Of a DNA stretch of 64,000 nt, positions 46,674-58,353 are shown in pieces; position 1 is the first letter of the stretch, and the number at the start of each line of letters is the position of its first letter. The stretch covers positions 59,635,816 to 59,699,815 of the forward strand of contig OZ024938.1 of NCBI GenBank assembly GCA_964017235.1. The letters are read 5' to 3'. The stretch is from Sabellastarte sp. h YS-2021. Its lineage: Eukaryota > Annelida > Polychaeta > Sabellida > Sabellidae. A program made the position numbers and the translations under genes. The notes under the pieces are model-generated. The model did no database searches and was not told where the DNA came from. It saw only the letters and a list, made by a program, of their open reading frames with translations.

Positions 46674-47391
46674 TGTTCCCGGCTGTTTCACAACTTCAGC
46701 CGTTTCAAAACGGCCAAGTTATTTTATTTGGGCATTTACTTGGTTTCAAAACGGCTTGGCCATTTCAAATCTAACAGATCTAAGTAAATTAAGCAGGTAC
46801 ACTTCAGCTATGATCTTCAATTGGGCAATTTGAAGTTTCCTGAACAGGCAGTTAGTAACACAGCAGCTACAATTAGACTCCTGCTGTTTTAATATATTGA
46901 TTAGTTTGTGATTGGGTTATGACCAGTCAATAACAGAAATTAAATGCCATTAACACACCTCATAAAAATAATCCACGCAGAAGGAATAGCTTCCTTTCTG
47001 TTTTCTAAAAAGTAGTTATTGCTTTGATGGCGATTTGTTATTCACTCTTTAAGTAATCCTTTGATTAGATTTCCCCTATTTGTAAGGAATCAAAGAAAAG
47101 TGCTTAATTATAACAAAGAACAAACTGGGTAAGATTAAGACTGTTTTAACACTTCTTCAATTGCATAGCATCAGATGTGAAAATTGCATTTAAAAGATCA
47201 TAAAAACTATACTAGTAATTGCATATTAATACCACTATAAATATTCATAACATTTGAGATTATCTAGTTTAAAAACAACATTGAAAACACACACTGCTTA
47301 AAATCAGTGAGATGGTTTTCATGCGGCCATCAGATTCATTTTGCAATTTCAAAACGGCAAATGGCCAAGGGTTGGAAAACGGCAAGTAACA
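46674..47391. mobile_element. Second palindrome-array family, complete element E
   Basis: This 718-bp element is flanked by a perfect TGAA duplication (46670-46673 and 47392-47395). It starts TGTTCCCGGCTGTTTC and ends with the reverse complement of TGTTACTTGCCG. Subterminal quasi-palindromes of the GCCGTTT/AAACGGC type occur at both ends. It lies inside the Kolobok transposon, between that element's two convergent genes, and harms neither. Confidence 0.85.
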
Positions 47392-47549
47392 TGAATACTT
47401 AAGATATTATCACTTTACTGTTTGTGTGTAACACACATAGAAATATATCTTGGAACACTTGGAAGAGCTGTATGTATGGATGCATGTCCAAAGTTATGTA
47501 AATGAAAATCACTTTGCAAGTAGCTTTACCAAAATTAAAATTCTTCATT

Positions 47550-49682
47550 TCATGTGCTTGTATCTTGATGCATGCTCTTCGATAGCTTTTTCTTTGTCAG
47601 GATGTTCAAAGTTCGCACACAGATTAGGAGGTAGTGTAATCGCAGAGGCCACTTGTTTCCTTGCTTCAGATGGTTTTTGGCATTCCTTCTCCATTGTGTC
47701 CAAAGATTGTCAACGTAATCAAATGTTTGATTCTTCAAAACTTTTCTAACAATATACCCTCCCTTTTTATACTTGGGATATTTTATCTGAAATACTGGCT
47801 CCCCACTGTGTGTATGGATTTGTTGTCTGCCTGCATTTTCATTATAATGGATTGCAGCTAATTTTACCCTACATTCCATACCAATTGGTGTGAACGAAAA
47901 CATTTTGGGTGCAAACTGGTTTAGTAGACTGTGAAAGGCTTCAAGGTTCCATGTTTGTTCGTCTCCCGAAAGTTTAGAAATGTCACTTAAAAGGGCCTTT
48001 TTTAGACAAATTTCTTCAATTTGAAATGAAGCCTTAGATCCTGACTTTATCCACTTTTTCCTTGCTTCTCTGCCTACTAGTTCTTCATGGGCACATTTTG
48101 AAAATAACTCATTGCTGTGATTATGCTTATTAATCACATGGTTAACAACAGATGACCATTTTGCAACAATTAACTCTTCATGCCCTGGTTCTGTTGAAAC
48201 TGCAGACCAGTAGAGGTGATTAATAATACTTTGAATCCATGGTCGAATGTCTTCACAGTCCTTTAATTTGGCTGCAGACTCCAATTTTTTGCCAGATTTG
48301 GCCACATGCCAAATATCATAAACATGGAGTATTGCACTGTGGTTTTCTCTTATCCATTTAGCTATAGATCTGTGCCTATCTGTCACAATTTTGACAATGT
48401 TTAACCACTCTATCAGATGATTCAGAGATTTTTGAAGTCCAGCAAGTTCCATGTGATAACTTCCACCTACTTCAGTGCTTGTTATTAATTGAATGTCTAA
48501 AATACAATTCCAGTTAAGCTCCATGCATGTATAAATGCCATACTTTGCACAGTGACCCATGCTATCTGCACGCCCATCTCCTCCTATTGTAATACCATCT
48601 CCTCTTGCCCTTAAAAGGCCTATTAGCCACTGAACAATACTGCAGCTGAAAGAAGTATATTTCCAGCTGGATAGTCTCTCACAAAAGGTTGGGCCTTCCA
48701 TTCTGTTGTTTTACCACAACTTTCACAAAAGAGTTTAACAGTAAATAGGGTACCCAAATTTACAGGACTGCGAAGGGAAATTATATCATGGCTACCACAT
48801 GATGGACAATGGGTCCATGAAAGCAGGACCTGTAGTGCAGACTAAAAGACAATAAATTTTGGCTGATCTAAGATTCTTGAATTTTCTACACCGGGTTGTT
48901 CTTCAAAAGAAGGAATTTCTTCTCTGTCTACTTCATTTTCACTGTCTGGAGATGGCAAATACTCTGACAGTATTTCAACTTGTTCATCTACCGACTGACT
49001 ATATGAGCTTTCAAAACTTTCATCTGAGCTATGGATTGTTCCATTACCAACCTGAACACATTGATCTATCTGAGTTCTTATACTTTCAGTCTGTGTTGCC
49101 TTTTTATGTACGCCTTTGATAACCACTTGAACTTTTTTATTTTTTTTTCTCCATAAGTGTTTGAGTAGATGATGTCACACAACCACTTTTTTCACTATTA
49201 TCATCAACAAATGTATCCATATCTGATCTGAAACTATTATCTTCAGTATCATTTAATTCTGTCATCTGGGATATAGTATGGCTGCTCAAAGCATCTTGAA
49301 TAGCCCTTTGTCTTTCCCTTTTGTCATAAGCTGTACGTCGTTTCTTAACTGCAACTTCTTCAGATGTTTTACCCCTGCTGAACAGAGTAGGAACTGCACT
49401 GGGTTTGAGCTTTTGGACTGCTGACACAGAAAATCCCATTTCCTTCATCATGACTGGCCAAATTTCATAACAGTCTGGAGTAAAATGATCACTACAAACA
49501 TAAGCATATTGTGAAGCTGGACTGTTCCATTCAGCCCGAGTGTTCTGGACTTGCTTCACCCATTCATCATATCTTTTCAATTCTGCTTCATCTTTCCCTT
49601 TGTTTGGGAAAGAATGAAATGTCACATCTCTGTGCTTGTCTGACCGATTGGTACAATTAGCTGCCACACAAGTCTTTCCCAT
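47550..49682 (-). pseudogene. Kolobok transposase with THAP domain, broken
   Basis: 49682-49137 begins with a THAP zinc finger (C5, C10, W41, C63, H66; HSFP motif). The frame is lost in a run of nine A's at about 49140. The next frame (49126-48842) holds an acidic linker and meets a TAG at about 48840. Past that stop the same frame continues with a zinc-ribbon-like region (CPSCG...CESCG). Another shift lies near 48640, apparently with some lost coding sequence. Frame 48701-47550 then gives the DDE core: GGDGRADSMGHCAKYG (D42), VTDRHRSIAKWI (D108), YDIWHVAK, and LEAFHSLLNQFAPK (E254). Such enzymes excise and insert the element at TTAA. Introns could explain some breaks, but the A-run and the TAG look like decay. 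Confidence 0.85.
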
Positions 49683-50593
49683 GATAGTAAGCAGTTAAGG
49701 ATGCTGATATATACACTTTATATTCATGTGAATGTATATGTTCACATTTCAAGCCTTTAAATGCAGATTTTGTTAACAATTACTTATATTTATGCAATTT
49801 GTTTGTAAGCAGTTATTAATGTCATTGAAAATATTTTTTCTCTCTAACTATTTTATATACACTGTCACTATTTTTACAAGTATATATAAAGAAAACTTAC
49901 ATTTGTTTCTGTGTGGTTTAATTTCCAAATTATAAATGGTATAACAAACACATTTTTGAATTCTGTTGGTAATTTAATAAAGTGAAATAGCTTTCAATGT
50001 AAATTAAAACAATTTGTGTGCACAGAAGAAAATGTAATAGTACAGCTCATGGTACTTATAACCAGGATATAAATGGCCCTGAGAAAGCAATCCATTGAGT
50101 GACGTCACTGCTTTCTGTTAACATGGATGTTTATGTTTGGAAGCAGTGTGGAGAGAGCTGCACAAAGAGGGAAATATCTCCCGTATAACATGGCAGTTTT
50201 CAAAATAGTGTATATAGGTGTTTTATGTGTGTGATTTTTTAACTGCTTGTGTTAAGTTGTGTTGGTGGTGCTATAGGCTCTTTAAATCCCCGGGTTCTTA
50301 TTCTTAAGTTCTTAAAAACAAAAAACTTGACTTCTTTCTAAAACATTTTATTTCTCTAGAATATTTACATACAAACTCCATTCTCTCTGTTTTATAAACT
50401 CACAAAGAAAAACAGGGAACATAGGCAGATGTCCTCTCATTCTTTGTCTTTTTCAAAAACACCAGCATAATAATGATTGTATTAACTTCTGCTGGTGAAA
50501 TAATTGAACATAATTAAGTGAAACAGTGTTAGCCTTTCTTAACACGTAATATGTTTAAACTAGAAAATACTTGAACTTGGATAATATTTAACA

Positions 50594-50603
50594 TTCCCCC
50601 CAG
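50594..50603 (-). other. Polypurine tract of the BEL element
   Basis: CTGGGGGGAA on the minus strand directly precedes the 3' LTR start TGTTAA. This is the expected plus-strand primer position. Confidence 0.7.
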
Positions 50604-51143
50604 TTGGAGACGTGGATCGGAGAAGAGGCTCCAACAATTAAGTCTCAGACAGTAACTGTGGTTTTTAACTTTGAACATTTAAGTTTAACATATAATTTTA
50701 CATTTCGTAAACCTTAACAGCTGGCCAGAATCTAAAGAAGACTGAAGCAACTAGTATAATGATCAGTTTCTGATTACACATTTTACAAAGTAGGGAATTA
50801 AACAGTATAGCAACTGTGACTTTTCTTGTGCTTAATCTAAGTTGTCTCTTAAGACTCTATAAATCAAATCTTCTGCTATCTAAACAAAAACTCTTACTTA
50901 AATGAAAATACACATTCAAAGTAAATCTTTACACTCTGTTACAATAAACATAAGAATAAGTTTATAGAGAAGTGTATGAAACACAAAACTGTTTATACAA
51001 GTATATGTCCAATATAATGTTCAATAGTCTTAAACATGATATGAAGGGGTCATTGGGGTAGACTGTCCCTCACTCTTTGCATTACTTGGGCATTATTCTG
51101 GTCCCAATCTGAATGATAATACTCCTTCAAAGCACTAAGGTAT

Positions 51144-53024
51144 TTACTGTGAGCCATATGTGTCTGGTTTTCGTACAATCCGACCTGTACATGTGGTTAC
51201 ATGGATTTCTTTGATAGGTTTCACAGAAGACCTTACTGAAGGCTTTACCAAATGTGCAGTCTTGGATTTCCTGTGTTTAGTTATTACAGGAGACATTTGG
51301 CAATCATCACTGGGCAGTGCTTCATCCTTTGCACTTTCAAGAAGGTGGAGTTTTTGTAGAGGCCGAACACAAGTGCCCTTTGCTCTCTTCAATCTTACAG
51401 TCCTGATACGTCCATCGTCTGGTGGCATGATGGCCCCCACAGTCTGGAATCATTTGCCTAATGAGGTACGTTCTGCCCCAACTCTCACCTGTTTTAGGAA
51501 AAGGTTAAAATCATATCTCTTCCACAAGGCATTCCCACCTTAGCATACACTCTATCCGGCATCTCCGTGGTACTGGACTTGGCAACGGCTATGGACAGAT
51601 GATTTCTTAAACTTGATTTTTGGTGTTGCGCCTTAGAGTCTGCCTTGCAGAGATTAAGCGCTATAAAAGTACAGAATAGAATAGAATAGAATAGAATAGA
51701 GGTCAATAATCCTGGCTAATGGCCACTGGAGTCTTGGAAGATTGTCTTCTTTAATGAGAACAACAGATCCCAATAGTAAATTACCTTTCTCTTTAAATGT
51801 AGGAACCATCCTTGGAAGTCCTTTTAGATATGAATTACTCCACCACTTCCAGAACTTGTGTAGCTGTTGAGTTAAAGTAACTAAATCAGCTGGTGTTAGT
51901 GGTCGAATGTCAGTTGGTGCATCAGTAACTGTAGTCAATGGTCTTGTGTTCACCACATACTCGATTTCAGGTAAGACAGTTTCAAGTTCATCCTGAGTAA
52001 TTGTCTGGTTTCCTAACACCTTTTTCAGATGTGATTTTACTGTGCGGGCCATTCTCTCCCAGCAGCCCCCTTTCCAAGGTGATCTTGGTGTGATAAACTT
52101 CCACTGGGGTGCTTGGTCTCCATACATAACATTAATTTTGTCTCTAGCCTTAACAAACATTGATGCATTATCAGAATACATTGTTTGTGGTATACCTCTT
52201 CTGGCTGAGAAGCGCCGGAAGGACTTCAGGAAGTCTTCATGTTTTAAACTTGAAGTAAGCTCAAGATGCACAGCTCTGATAGTCATGCAAGTGTACAAAC
52301 ATATATAATGTTTCTCATCTGTGTCTGTTACATATAATGGTCCGGCAAAGTCTACACCAGTGACAGCAAAGGGATGTTGTTTGGTAACTCTCTCTTTGGG
52401 CAAATTAGGTGACTGTTGATTCCAAGCAGTTGCATGAATTCTCTGACATTGGAAACACAGCTTTACTTCTGACTTGGCCATTCTTCTGAGGCCTATGATC
52501 CAATACTTCTGACGGATAGCATTTAACAAGGTTGATATGCCTGCATGATGCATGGATTTGTGATAGTCTCTCACTAAAAGTCTGGCTAACCAACATCCTG
52601 GAAGGATAGCAGGATGGACAGATTCATAGGAAAGATCAGAGTTTTCCAAGCGTCCCTTGATCCTCATGATTCCTGTGTTGTCCAGGAAGGGGGTCAATGG
52701 GTACAACTTTGAACCTTTTGGAATTGAGCTTCCTTTCTGCAAAAGCTTGATCTCATCTTGAAAGTAAGCTTTCTGGGTGCACCTGATCAAAGTTTCTTTT
52801 GACATTGCTAACTCTGTAGGGGATATGTGACCCACCATTTTCTTTGCTTTGGATCTGCAGTTTGCTATGAAGCGTAACACAAAAGCCATGACTCTCATAG
52901 CTTTAGTGAACTTTGACCATCTTTCACATGAAATGAATGGCTTTGTGAACCTATTCTCCATTAATGTTCGTGAATCACCTCTATCATCTGATTTTATGTC
53001 TTCCTGATGGGCATAATAAGACAC
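51144..53024 (-). pseudogene. BEL integrase, split by a LINE tail
   Basis: The zinc-binding region (YHKSMHHAGISTLLNAIRQK, CFQCQRIHA) is followed by the DDE core: TGVDFAGPLY (D), TMYSDNASMF (D) and WKGGCWERMARTVK (E). The frame runs to WPLARIID at about 51700. There a plus-strand LINE tail (51425-51700) is inserted. The C-terminal DGRIRTVRLKRAKGTCVRPLQKL resumes at 51420 and ends at 51144. Apart from the insertion the frame is long and intact. Confidence 0.88.
51425..51700 (+). mobile_element. 5'-truncated CR1-like LINE tail in BEL integrase
   Basis: It codes VWNHLPNEVRSAPTLTCFRKRLKSYLF and a stop, the C-terminus of CR1-clade reverse transcriptases. The 3' UTR GCGCTATAAAAGTACAG and an (AATAG)n tail follow. 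It interrupts the minus-strand integrase frame. Confidence 0.85.
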
Positions 53025-53027
53025 AGG

Positions 53028-53525
53028 TCAGCTGGGGCTGTTCGGAGCTGAGTTAATGTCTGAAGAGTCTGGATTCTTATGTGGGAGCAAATCCATTGCA
53101 GGACTGACCCATGCATTTACGCATCTTATAAACTTTGTAGCAGGTACTCCTTTTGTCAGAGCATCTGCAGGGTTCTTCTCTCCTGGTATATGGCGCCAAA
53201 GTGAGGGATCAGTTGTTTCTTGAATAGCCATAACTCTATTGGCTATGAATGGTTTCCATTTGTCTGGACTTTGCTTGATGTATTGCAGGGCAATTTCACT
53301 GTCAGTATAACATTGGTAGTTCGTTTTCTCAAGGCTTAATGCTGTCTTGACCTTCTTCAGCAATAGTGATCCCATAACAGACGCAATCAACTCAAGTCTT
53401 GGTAAACTGACCTTTTTGATTGGTGCTACCTTTGCTTTAGCAATGATCAAGGAGAAACCTTGGCTGGACTTCAGGTAGATTGCTGCACCATATGCCTTTT
53501 CACTAGCATCACAGAAAACTGTCAA
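53028..53525 (-). pseudogene. BEL RNase H domain
   Basis: VFCDASEKAYGAAIYL, RLELIASVMGSLL and CYTDSEIALQYI supply the D-E-D catalytic positions. WRHIPGEKNPADALTKG ends the domain. It lies between RT and integrase as in BEL elements. A short break at 53028-53024 (TGA then a shift) separates it from the integrase frame. Confidence 0.85.
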
Positions 53526-53672
53526 ACTCTTGTCTTCATCTGTGTACCTATTTTATATATACTGTCTTTTAACTTTGAAATGATCCTTAATTTCTTGGAG
53601 GCCTTCAATCCATTTCTTAAACTCTTCATTGATCTGTGGTGTTACTTCTTGATCCCATTCCAGTCCTTGAAA

Positions 53673-54699
53673 TCAAGCTTCTTGGAACAAAATCTTTGCC
53701 TTAATGATATAAGGGCTAATGTATCCTAATGGATCAAACACTCTTGCAATGCAGGACAAGATGAGACGTTTGGTTACAACAACTTCAACAGGAATCTTGA
53801 TTCCTCCATAATGAAACTCGTCAGACTCACAGTCTTCTGTCCCAGAATAATCCCAGCACTTTTGTTTCTGGAATGTTGCTATCTTTGAATTCTTTGACAT
53901 TTGACCTCCATTTTGCAAGAGGCATGGAGGCATCTTGCATGATCTGATTTGCCTCTCTGTAAAGAAGATTTGCTGCAGTGGCATTATCCTCACCAGTCAA
54001 TAAGTCGTCTACATACAGGTTCCTTTTCAGTTCTTCTGCTGTTTTACTATTGTACTCAGACAGATGGACCTTTAATGTTCCATTCAGGATAAATGGAGAT
54101 GAGTTCAGTCCAAAGGGAAGTCGCCTAAATCGCATAACTCTCAGGGAACCATTTTCAGTTGGTAGGAAGAATCTGCAGCTGTCTTTGTCTTCTTCACTCA
54201 GTTGAATTTGAAGGAATGCCTTTGAAATATCTGCTGTTAATGCTACTTGGTGTGTTCTGAATCTTATCAAGATGTCAACTATGTCATTCTGGAGCTTTGG
54301 TCCAGTGTACAGGGCATCATTGATTGATAAGCCATTTTGATCAGTAGCACTGCCATCAAAGACTGGGCGGATTTTAGTTGTGATACTTTCTTCTCTTATA
54401 ACTGGCCTGTGAGGAAGATAGAAGACTTTTCTTTCTTTGGGGAGATTCATTTCCTCCACAGGCACATCTTCTATTATTTTGTTGTCTTCCCATTCTTTGA
54501 AGACATTCATGTATAAACTGTGCTGCTCAGGTGACAGTTTAGTGATTTGTTTGATACATCTTTTCTTCGCCGTTTCTTCATTACTTTGGAGCTGGCTTGA
54601 AAGTGGTTTCCATGGAAGCTTCACAGCATATCTCCTTTCATCTTCATCAAATCTTAATTCCCTTTTGAACTTTGTGAAGATGCTGTCTTCTTCCACCAC
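53673..54699 (-). pseudogene. pol: BEL reverse transcriptase
   Basis: Frame 54699-53827 covers fingers and palm: RPVFDGSATDQNGLSINDALYTGP, LTADISKAFLQIQL with the first Asp, RRLPFGLNSSPF, and the active site YVDDLLTG. It ends early by frameshift near 53850. Frame 53993-53673 carries on with the connection region (LSCIARVFDPLGYISPYIIKAKILFQ), characteristic of BEL/Pao. So this is RT with at least one frameshift. Confidence 0.88.
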
Positions 54700-54729
54700 A
54701 TTTTCATCAACTCCTAACCATTCTAGGTT

Positions 54730-55355
54730 CTACAAACATGCTATGTCCTCTTGGGCTGAACACTCATTTTCCTTTTGAACTTGGGTTGACTGACAATGTG
54801 GATTAAAATCATTTTCCCAGTAGTTATTGCACTGTTCAGAGGATGACCTTACAAATAGCTGATGCGAGAGAACAGCCTTGTCGCTTGATGTTCCAACTAC
54901 ACCACTCACTATGTGACCAAATGGAGTTTTGTGTGCCACAAGGTTCTCATTCAGTCTGATCACTTGATCTCCCAGAAATTTATAATAATTATCCAGCCCA
55001 ATCAGGATTTCAATCTTCACTGTTCCAAATGGTATAGTTGCCAATTTGAGTTCCTGTGGAAGGTTATCGGTATTTATCTTTGGCTGCACAAGAGGAGCAC
55101 AGACTTCTGTTGTCTCTATAGCTTCAATCTTATGGAGATTGCCAGACTGATCAGCTAGTTGAACTCCTCTTACCACCTTGAAAGTGGATTTGGTCTTATG
55201 ACCACCAAACATAGACACTTGATGTTGAACACTTCTTACTTTCTTACAACCAAACTTGTCAGCTAATTCCTTCTTTATATAGGTGCAATTGCTGCCTGAA
55301 TCAAACAGAATGTTCACTGAACTGTGAGCTTTAAGTCCACTGGCTTCAACTCTGG
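54730..55355 (-). pseudogene. BEL aspartic protease region (peptidase A17 type)
   Basis: The frame reads VNILFDSGSNCTYIKKELADKFG, with the DSGS catalytic motif. It is followed by VQLADQSGNLHKIEAIETTE and a region that includes the VxxKTPFGHIVSG block typical of BEL proteases. The upstream end is cut off from gag by a LINE tail (55356-56340). A TAG at about 54730 separates this frame from the RT. It would have cut the Gag-Pol polyprotein. Confidence 0.8.
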
Positions 55356-56340
55356 TCATTAGAATTAGAATTAGAATAGAAACATTTATATAGCGCAAAA
55401 TTGATGCAACATCCTCTAATGTGCTTGAAATCAAAAAAGGGAAAGTCGAGGGACGTTCGAGGTCATGATCCAAGGTTAGCGCCCGCCAGGGAGATGTACT
55501 ATGGTGGAGGATATGCTAATCTAAACAAGTAGGTCTTTAGCTGGCTACGGAAACCTGTTATTGTTAGTTGTGATCGTACTGATTGTGGGAGTCTGTTCCA
55601 TTCTATGGGGGAAGCCACTGCAAAACCTCTCCTACCGATGACCTTTTTGTGAGAGGCTGAGGAAAGAGAAAGACAATTTCCACGTGTTAGACAACTGGTT
55701 TTGATCAAGGATGATAGGTATGTGGGTTGAGAGAAATTTATAGCCTTGAAAGTAATTAGATTGTACTTAAACAATATACGGTAAGTGATAGGAAGCCAGT
55801 GTAGTTTTTGAAGAAAAGGAGTGACATGGCTAGTTCTATCAAGTCTAAAAACAATTCTACAAAGGGCATTTTGTATCTTTTGGAGTTTAGCAACATTGTA
55901 CTTACTGATGCCATAAAGTAGGGAATTGCAGTAGTCAAGTCGACTACTGATCATTGAGTTTGCAAGCAAGGCTGCAGTTTCCATACTGAGGTATTTACGG
56001 ATACGTCTTAGGTCCTTAAGGTGGTAGTAGCAGGCTCGACACATATTAGTTATGTGGTTGGAAAAGGTGTTTCCAGAGTCAAAAATTACACCCAGGTTCT
56101 TGACTGTATCAGTAGGGGAAATAGAATTTCCGAGAAGTTGAGTAGGGAATTTATTTATGAGGGACTCTCTGGCTTGTCTATCACCTATTATAATAAATTC
56201 AGTTTTCTCGGGATTGAGTTTCAATTTCACGCCAGCCATCCAGTTTTTGATACATGTGAGACACTCTGTAAGCTCAGTGAAACTGGAATCAAAATTCCTA
56301 TTGTCCAATGCTAGATATATTTGGGGTCATCTGCATGATG
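55356..56340 (-). mobile_element. 5'-truncated CR1/L2-like LINE in BEL gag-protease region
   Basis: Frame 56308-55499 (269 aa) is the RT thumb and C-terminal region: LKLNPEKTEFIIIG, NLGVIFDSG, SRLDYCNSLLYG, LHWLPITYRILFK. Just upstream an ADD catalytic motif is readable in another frame. The 3' tail is an ATTCTA-type repeat at 55356-55380. It separates the BEL knuckles from the BEL protease. Confidence 0.88.
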
Positions 56341-56490
56341 GTTTCTTTACTTGCATGTGCAGTGCATGAAACATTCAAGGAGGCACTTGTATCATCTTAT
56401 TGAGGCTGTGTTTTTGTCTCCTTGTCTTGGCTCAGACTTTTCTGAATTATTGGTTGTCTTGACTGGTAATTGTTACTTTGGCCTGGTGAC

Positions 56491-57715
56491 TCAGTTTCTA
56501 GGACGACATATATTACTATGTTGTCCTCTTCCACACGATGAGCATGTCACTTTGCAAGTCTTTGCAATATGCCCACTGTTGAGACATTTGTAACATACCC
56601 CAGCCATCTGTATAGCTTCTTTAATTTGATCCCATGTGAAACTTCTGACTGTCCTGCATACACTAGCATCATGGCCATTTCTGTTGCAGAAAATGCATCT
56701 ATTCTCCACTGTGGTCAGGACAGCTGCAGTTGCTCAACTGAAGTTTGGCTGTGGTCGACGCCTTTTTCGGTCAAGATTGGCTGTTGTTTTATCTGCTGGT
56801 TTTTCAAGACTTGTGATTCGTACACTTTGGGTCCTTTCTTTTATATGGATTTCTTCATTGCACAGATCTAACAGATACTGTAGATCTCTTTCTTAGTTCT
56901 TTGATTTTCGGGACCATTCACAAACAATTTCATGTGGAAGTCTTGACAAAATCAGTGGTACTAGAATTACACCATAGTCAGCACCTTTTATTCCTAAAGT
57001 ATCAAGTGATCTCACATGTATGTTGACTTGGTCCATCACTGATCTTAGTTTGCTCAGATTGTCCTTGTTCTTGCTTTTATCTGTCTCTAGGTGCAGGAGG
57101 CAATGTATATGTCGAAAGATTAAGGCATCTGGTCGATGGTATCTTTCTTTTAAGAGCTCCTTCGCTTCTTGATAGTTTTCTTCTGTGACTCTCAGTTCTT
57201 TAACAACATCTGCTGTCTCATCTTCAAGATAGCCAGTCATGTAAGTAAACTTGTGCACTGGAGACAGCTTTGGATCATTGTCGACTGTGTTGCTGAATAA
57301 ATCCCAAAACCGAGGGAACTCTAGTATGTCACACCCTTGAACTTTGGTAGGTGCAGTTCAGGTAGGTTGACATGAGCTTGTGAAGTGTTGGCACCAACGC
57401 TTGATGTTGGAGGTTTCTTACTCATTTTCTTCTTAGCCTTGATTCTTGTGTCTTGTACTTTGGCGAGACAGCTTTCAATCTCCACTGCCATTTGTTCTAT
57501 TTGTTCTCCAGATTCAATCAGCTCTGACAGGGCATCATAGATCTCTTCAACTTTCTCATATCTTTTGTTCAGATTTTCCAACAGTTCTTGGATAACATCT
57601 TATCAGCTTCAGGCTGAGATAATGTGTCCTCTAATCTTTGAAGTGCCTTAGTAACTTGTCCTTTTTGTGCGGTCAGTGACCTTTTTTTCTTTTCTATTAA
57701 ATCTTTATCACTCAT
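56491..57715 (-). pseudogene. gag: BEL gag, multiply frameshifted
   Basis: An ATG at 57715 opens a coiled N-terminal part. The frame then shifts near 57592, near 57335 and around 56890. Segment 57258-56893 (YMTGYLEDETADVVKELRVT, then YRPD-type and LPHEIVCEW motifs) is the DUF1759 Gag domain of BEL/Pao elements. Segment 56709-56491 has three CCHC-type knuckles (CIFCNRNGHDASVC, CYKCLNSGHIAKTC, CSSCGRGQHSNIC). The protein would form particles and bind RNA, but no full-length product can come from this copy. Confidence 0.85.
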
Positions 57716-58011
57716 TTTTGAAATCTTCCAGTTCTTGTACTTGTTTTCTTGGAATTTCTTAATATAACATTAAATGTTGTTATACTTCTTGATTAGACTT
57801 CTTGATAAATAACACAAAATGTTATTTCTATTGTCTCAATACTTTTCTCTGATTCTGTTGGTAATGATATCCAGTTGGAATGAACATCATTAGTCAGGAA
57901 AATTGATCATTTGTTCTTGGAAGTTCTATAGACACAGATTTAAATCTATATCCAGTCTTTTTCTTTCTTTTTTCTTCTGTTTTCTTTCTTATTGTACTTT
58001 ACACTTTTAAG

Positions 58012-58029
58012 TCCCGAGTTCCGGCACCA
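58012..58029 (-). other. Primer-binding site of the BEL element
   Basis: TGGTGCCGGAACTCGGGA abuts the 5' LTR end without a gap on the minus strand. It would pair with a tRNA ending TCCCGAGTTCCGGCACCA. I cannot assign the tRNA. Confidence 0.75.
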
Positions 58030-58353
58030 TGTTAGTAACTTAGTCTTAAATCCCCGGGTTCTTAATCTTAAGTTCTTAAAAACAAAAAAACTTGACTTCT
58101 TTTTAAACATTTTATTTCTCTAGAATATTTACAAACTCCATTCTCTCTGTTTTATAAACTCACAAAGAAAAACAGGTAACATAGGCAGATGTCCACTCAT
58201 TCTTTGTCTTTTTCAAAAACACCAGCATAATAATGATTGTATTAACTTCTGCTGGTGAAATAACTGAACATAATTAAGTGAAACAGTGTTAGCCTTTCTT
58301 AACACGTAATATGTTTAAACTAGAAAATACTTGAACTTTGATCATATTTAACA
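58030..58353 (-). repeat. 5' LTR of the BEL element, intact
   Basis: 324 bp, beginning TGTTAAATATGATC and ending TTACTAACA on the minus strand. An AATAAA lies inside. It contains the empty TTAA site (58046-58049) at which the other LTR received the Kolobok transposon. Confidence 0.9.

Larger units (their letters stand above)
45279..50281. mobile_element. Kolobok DNA transposon (5,003 bp) inserted in the BEL LTR
   Basis: Terminal inverted repeats share AGAGCCTRTAGCACCA and are flanked by TTAA (45275-45278 and 50282-50285), the target duplication of Kolobok/piggyBac-type elements. The THAP-DDE transposase is of Kolobok type. It holds two convergent genes and one nested MITE. The empty site is still visible in the partner LTR, which independently fixes both boundaries. 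Confidence 0.93.
45257..50593 (-). repeat. 3' LTR of the BEL element, split by Kolobok
   Basis: The LTR is in two pieces, 50593-50286 and about 45278-45257, around the Kolobok insertion with its duplicated TTAA. The pieces together match the intact LTR. AATAAA is at 50352-50347. Confidence 0.88.
45257..58353 (-). mobile_element. BEL/Pao LTR retrotransposon, decayed, with nested insertions
   Basis: Minus-strand element with TG...CA LTRs at 58030-58353 (5') and 45257-50593 (3', interrupted). The LTRs are followed by a primer-binding site and preceded by a polypurine tract. Gag, protease, RT, RNase H and integrase appear in BEL order. Leaving out the Kolobok insert (5.0 kb) it is about 8.1 kb; two LINE tails (0.3 and 1.0 kb) are also inside. 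The LTRs differ at about ten places over 305 aligned bases. I see no clear target duplication: CTTGT occurs at both outer edges but overlaps the LTR start on the left. Confidence 0.9.

Noticed and set aside
51654..51700. SILFYSILYFYS ending of the integrase frame as a real C-terminus
   Set aside because: It is the translated (TTCTA)n tail of the inserted LINE.
55380..55473. First 30-40 residues of the 247-codon protease frame
   Set aside because: They read through LINE 3' UTR, not BEL sequence.
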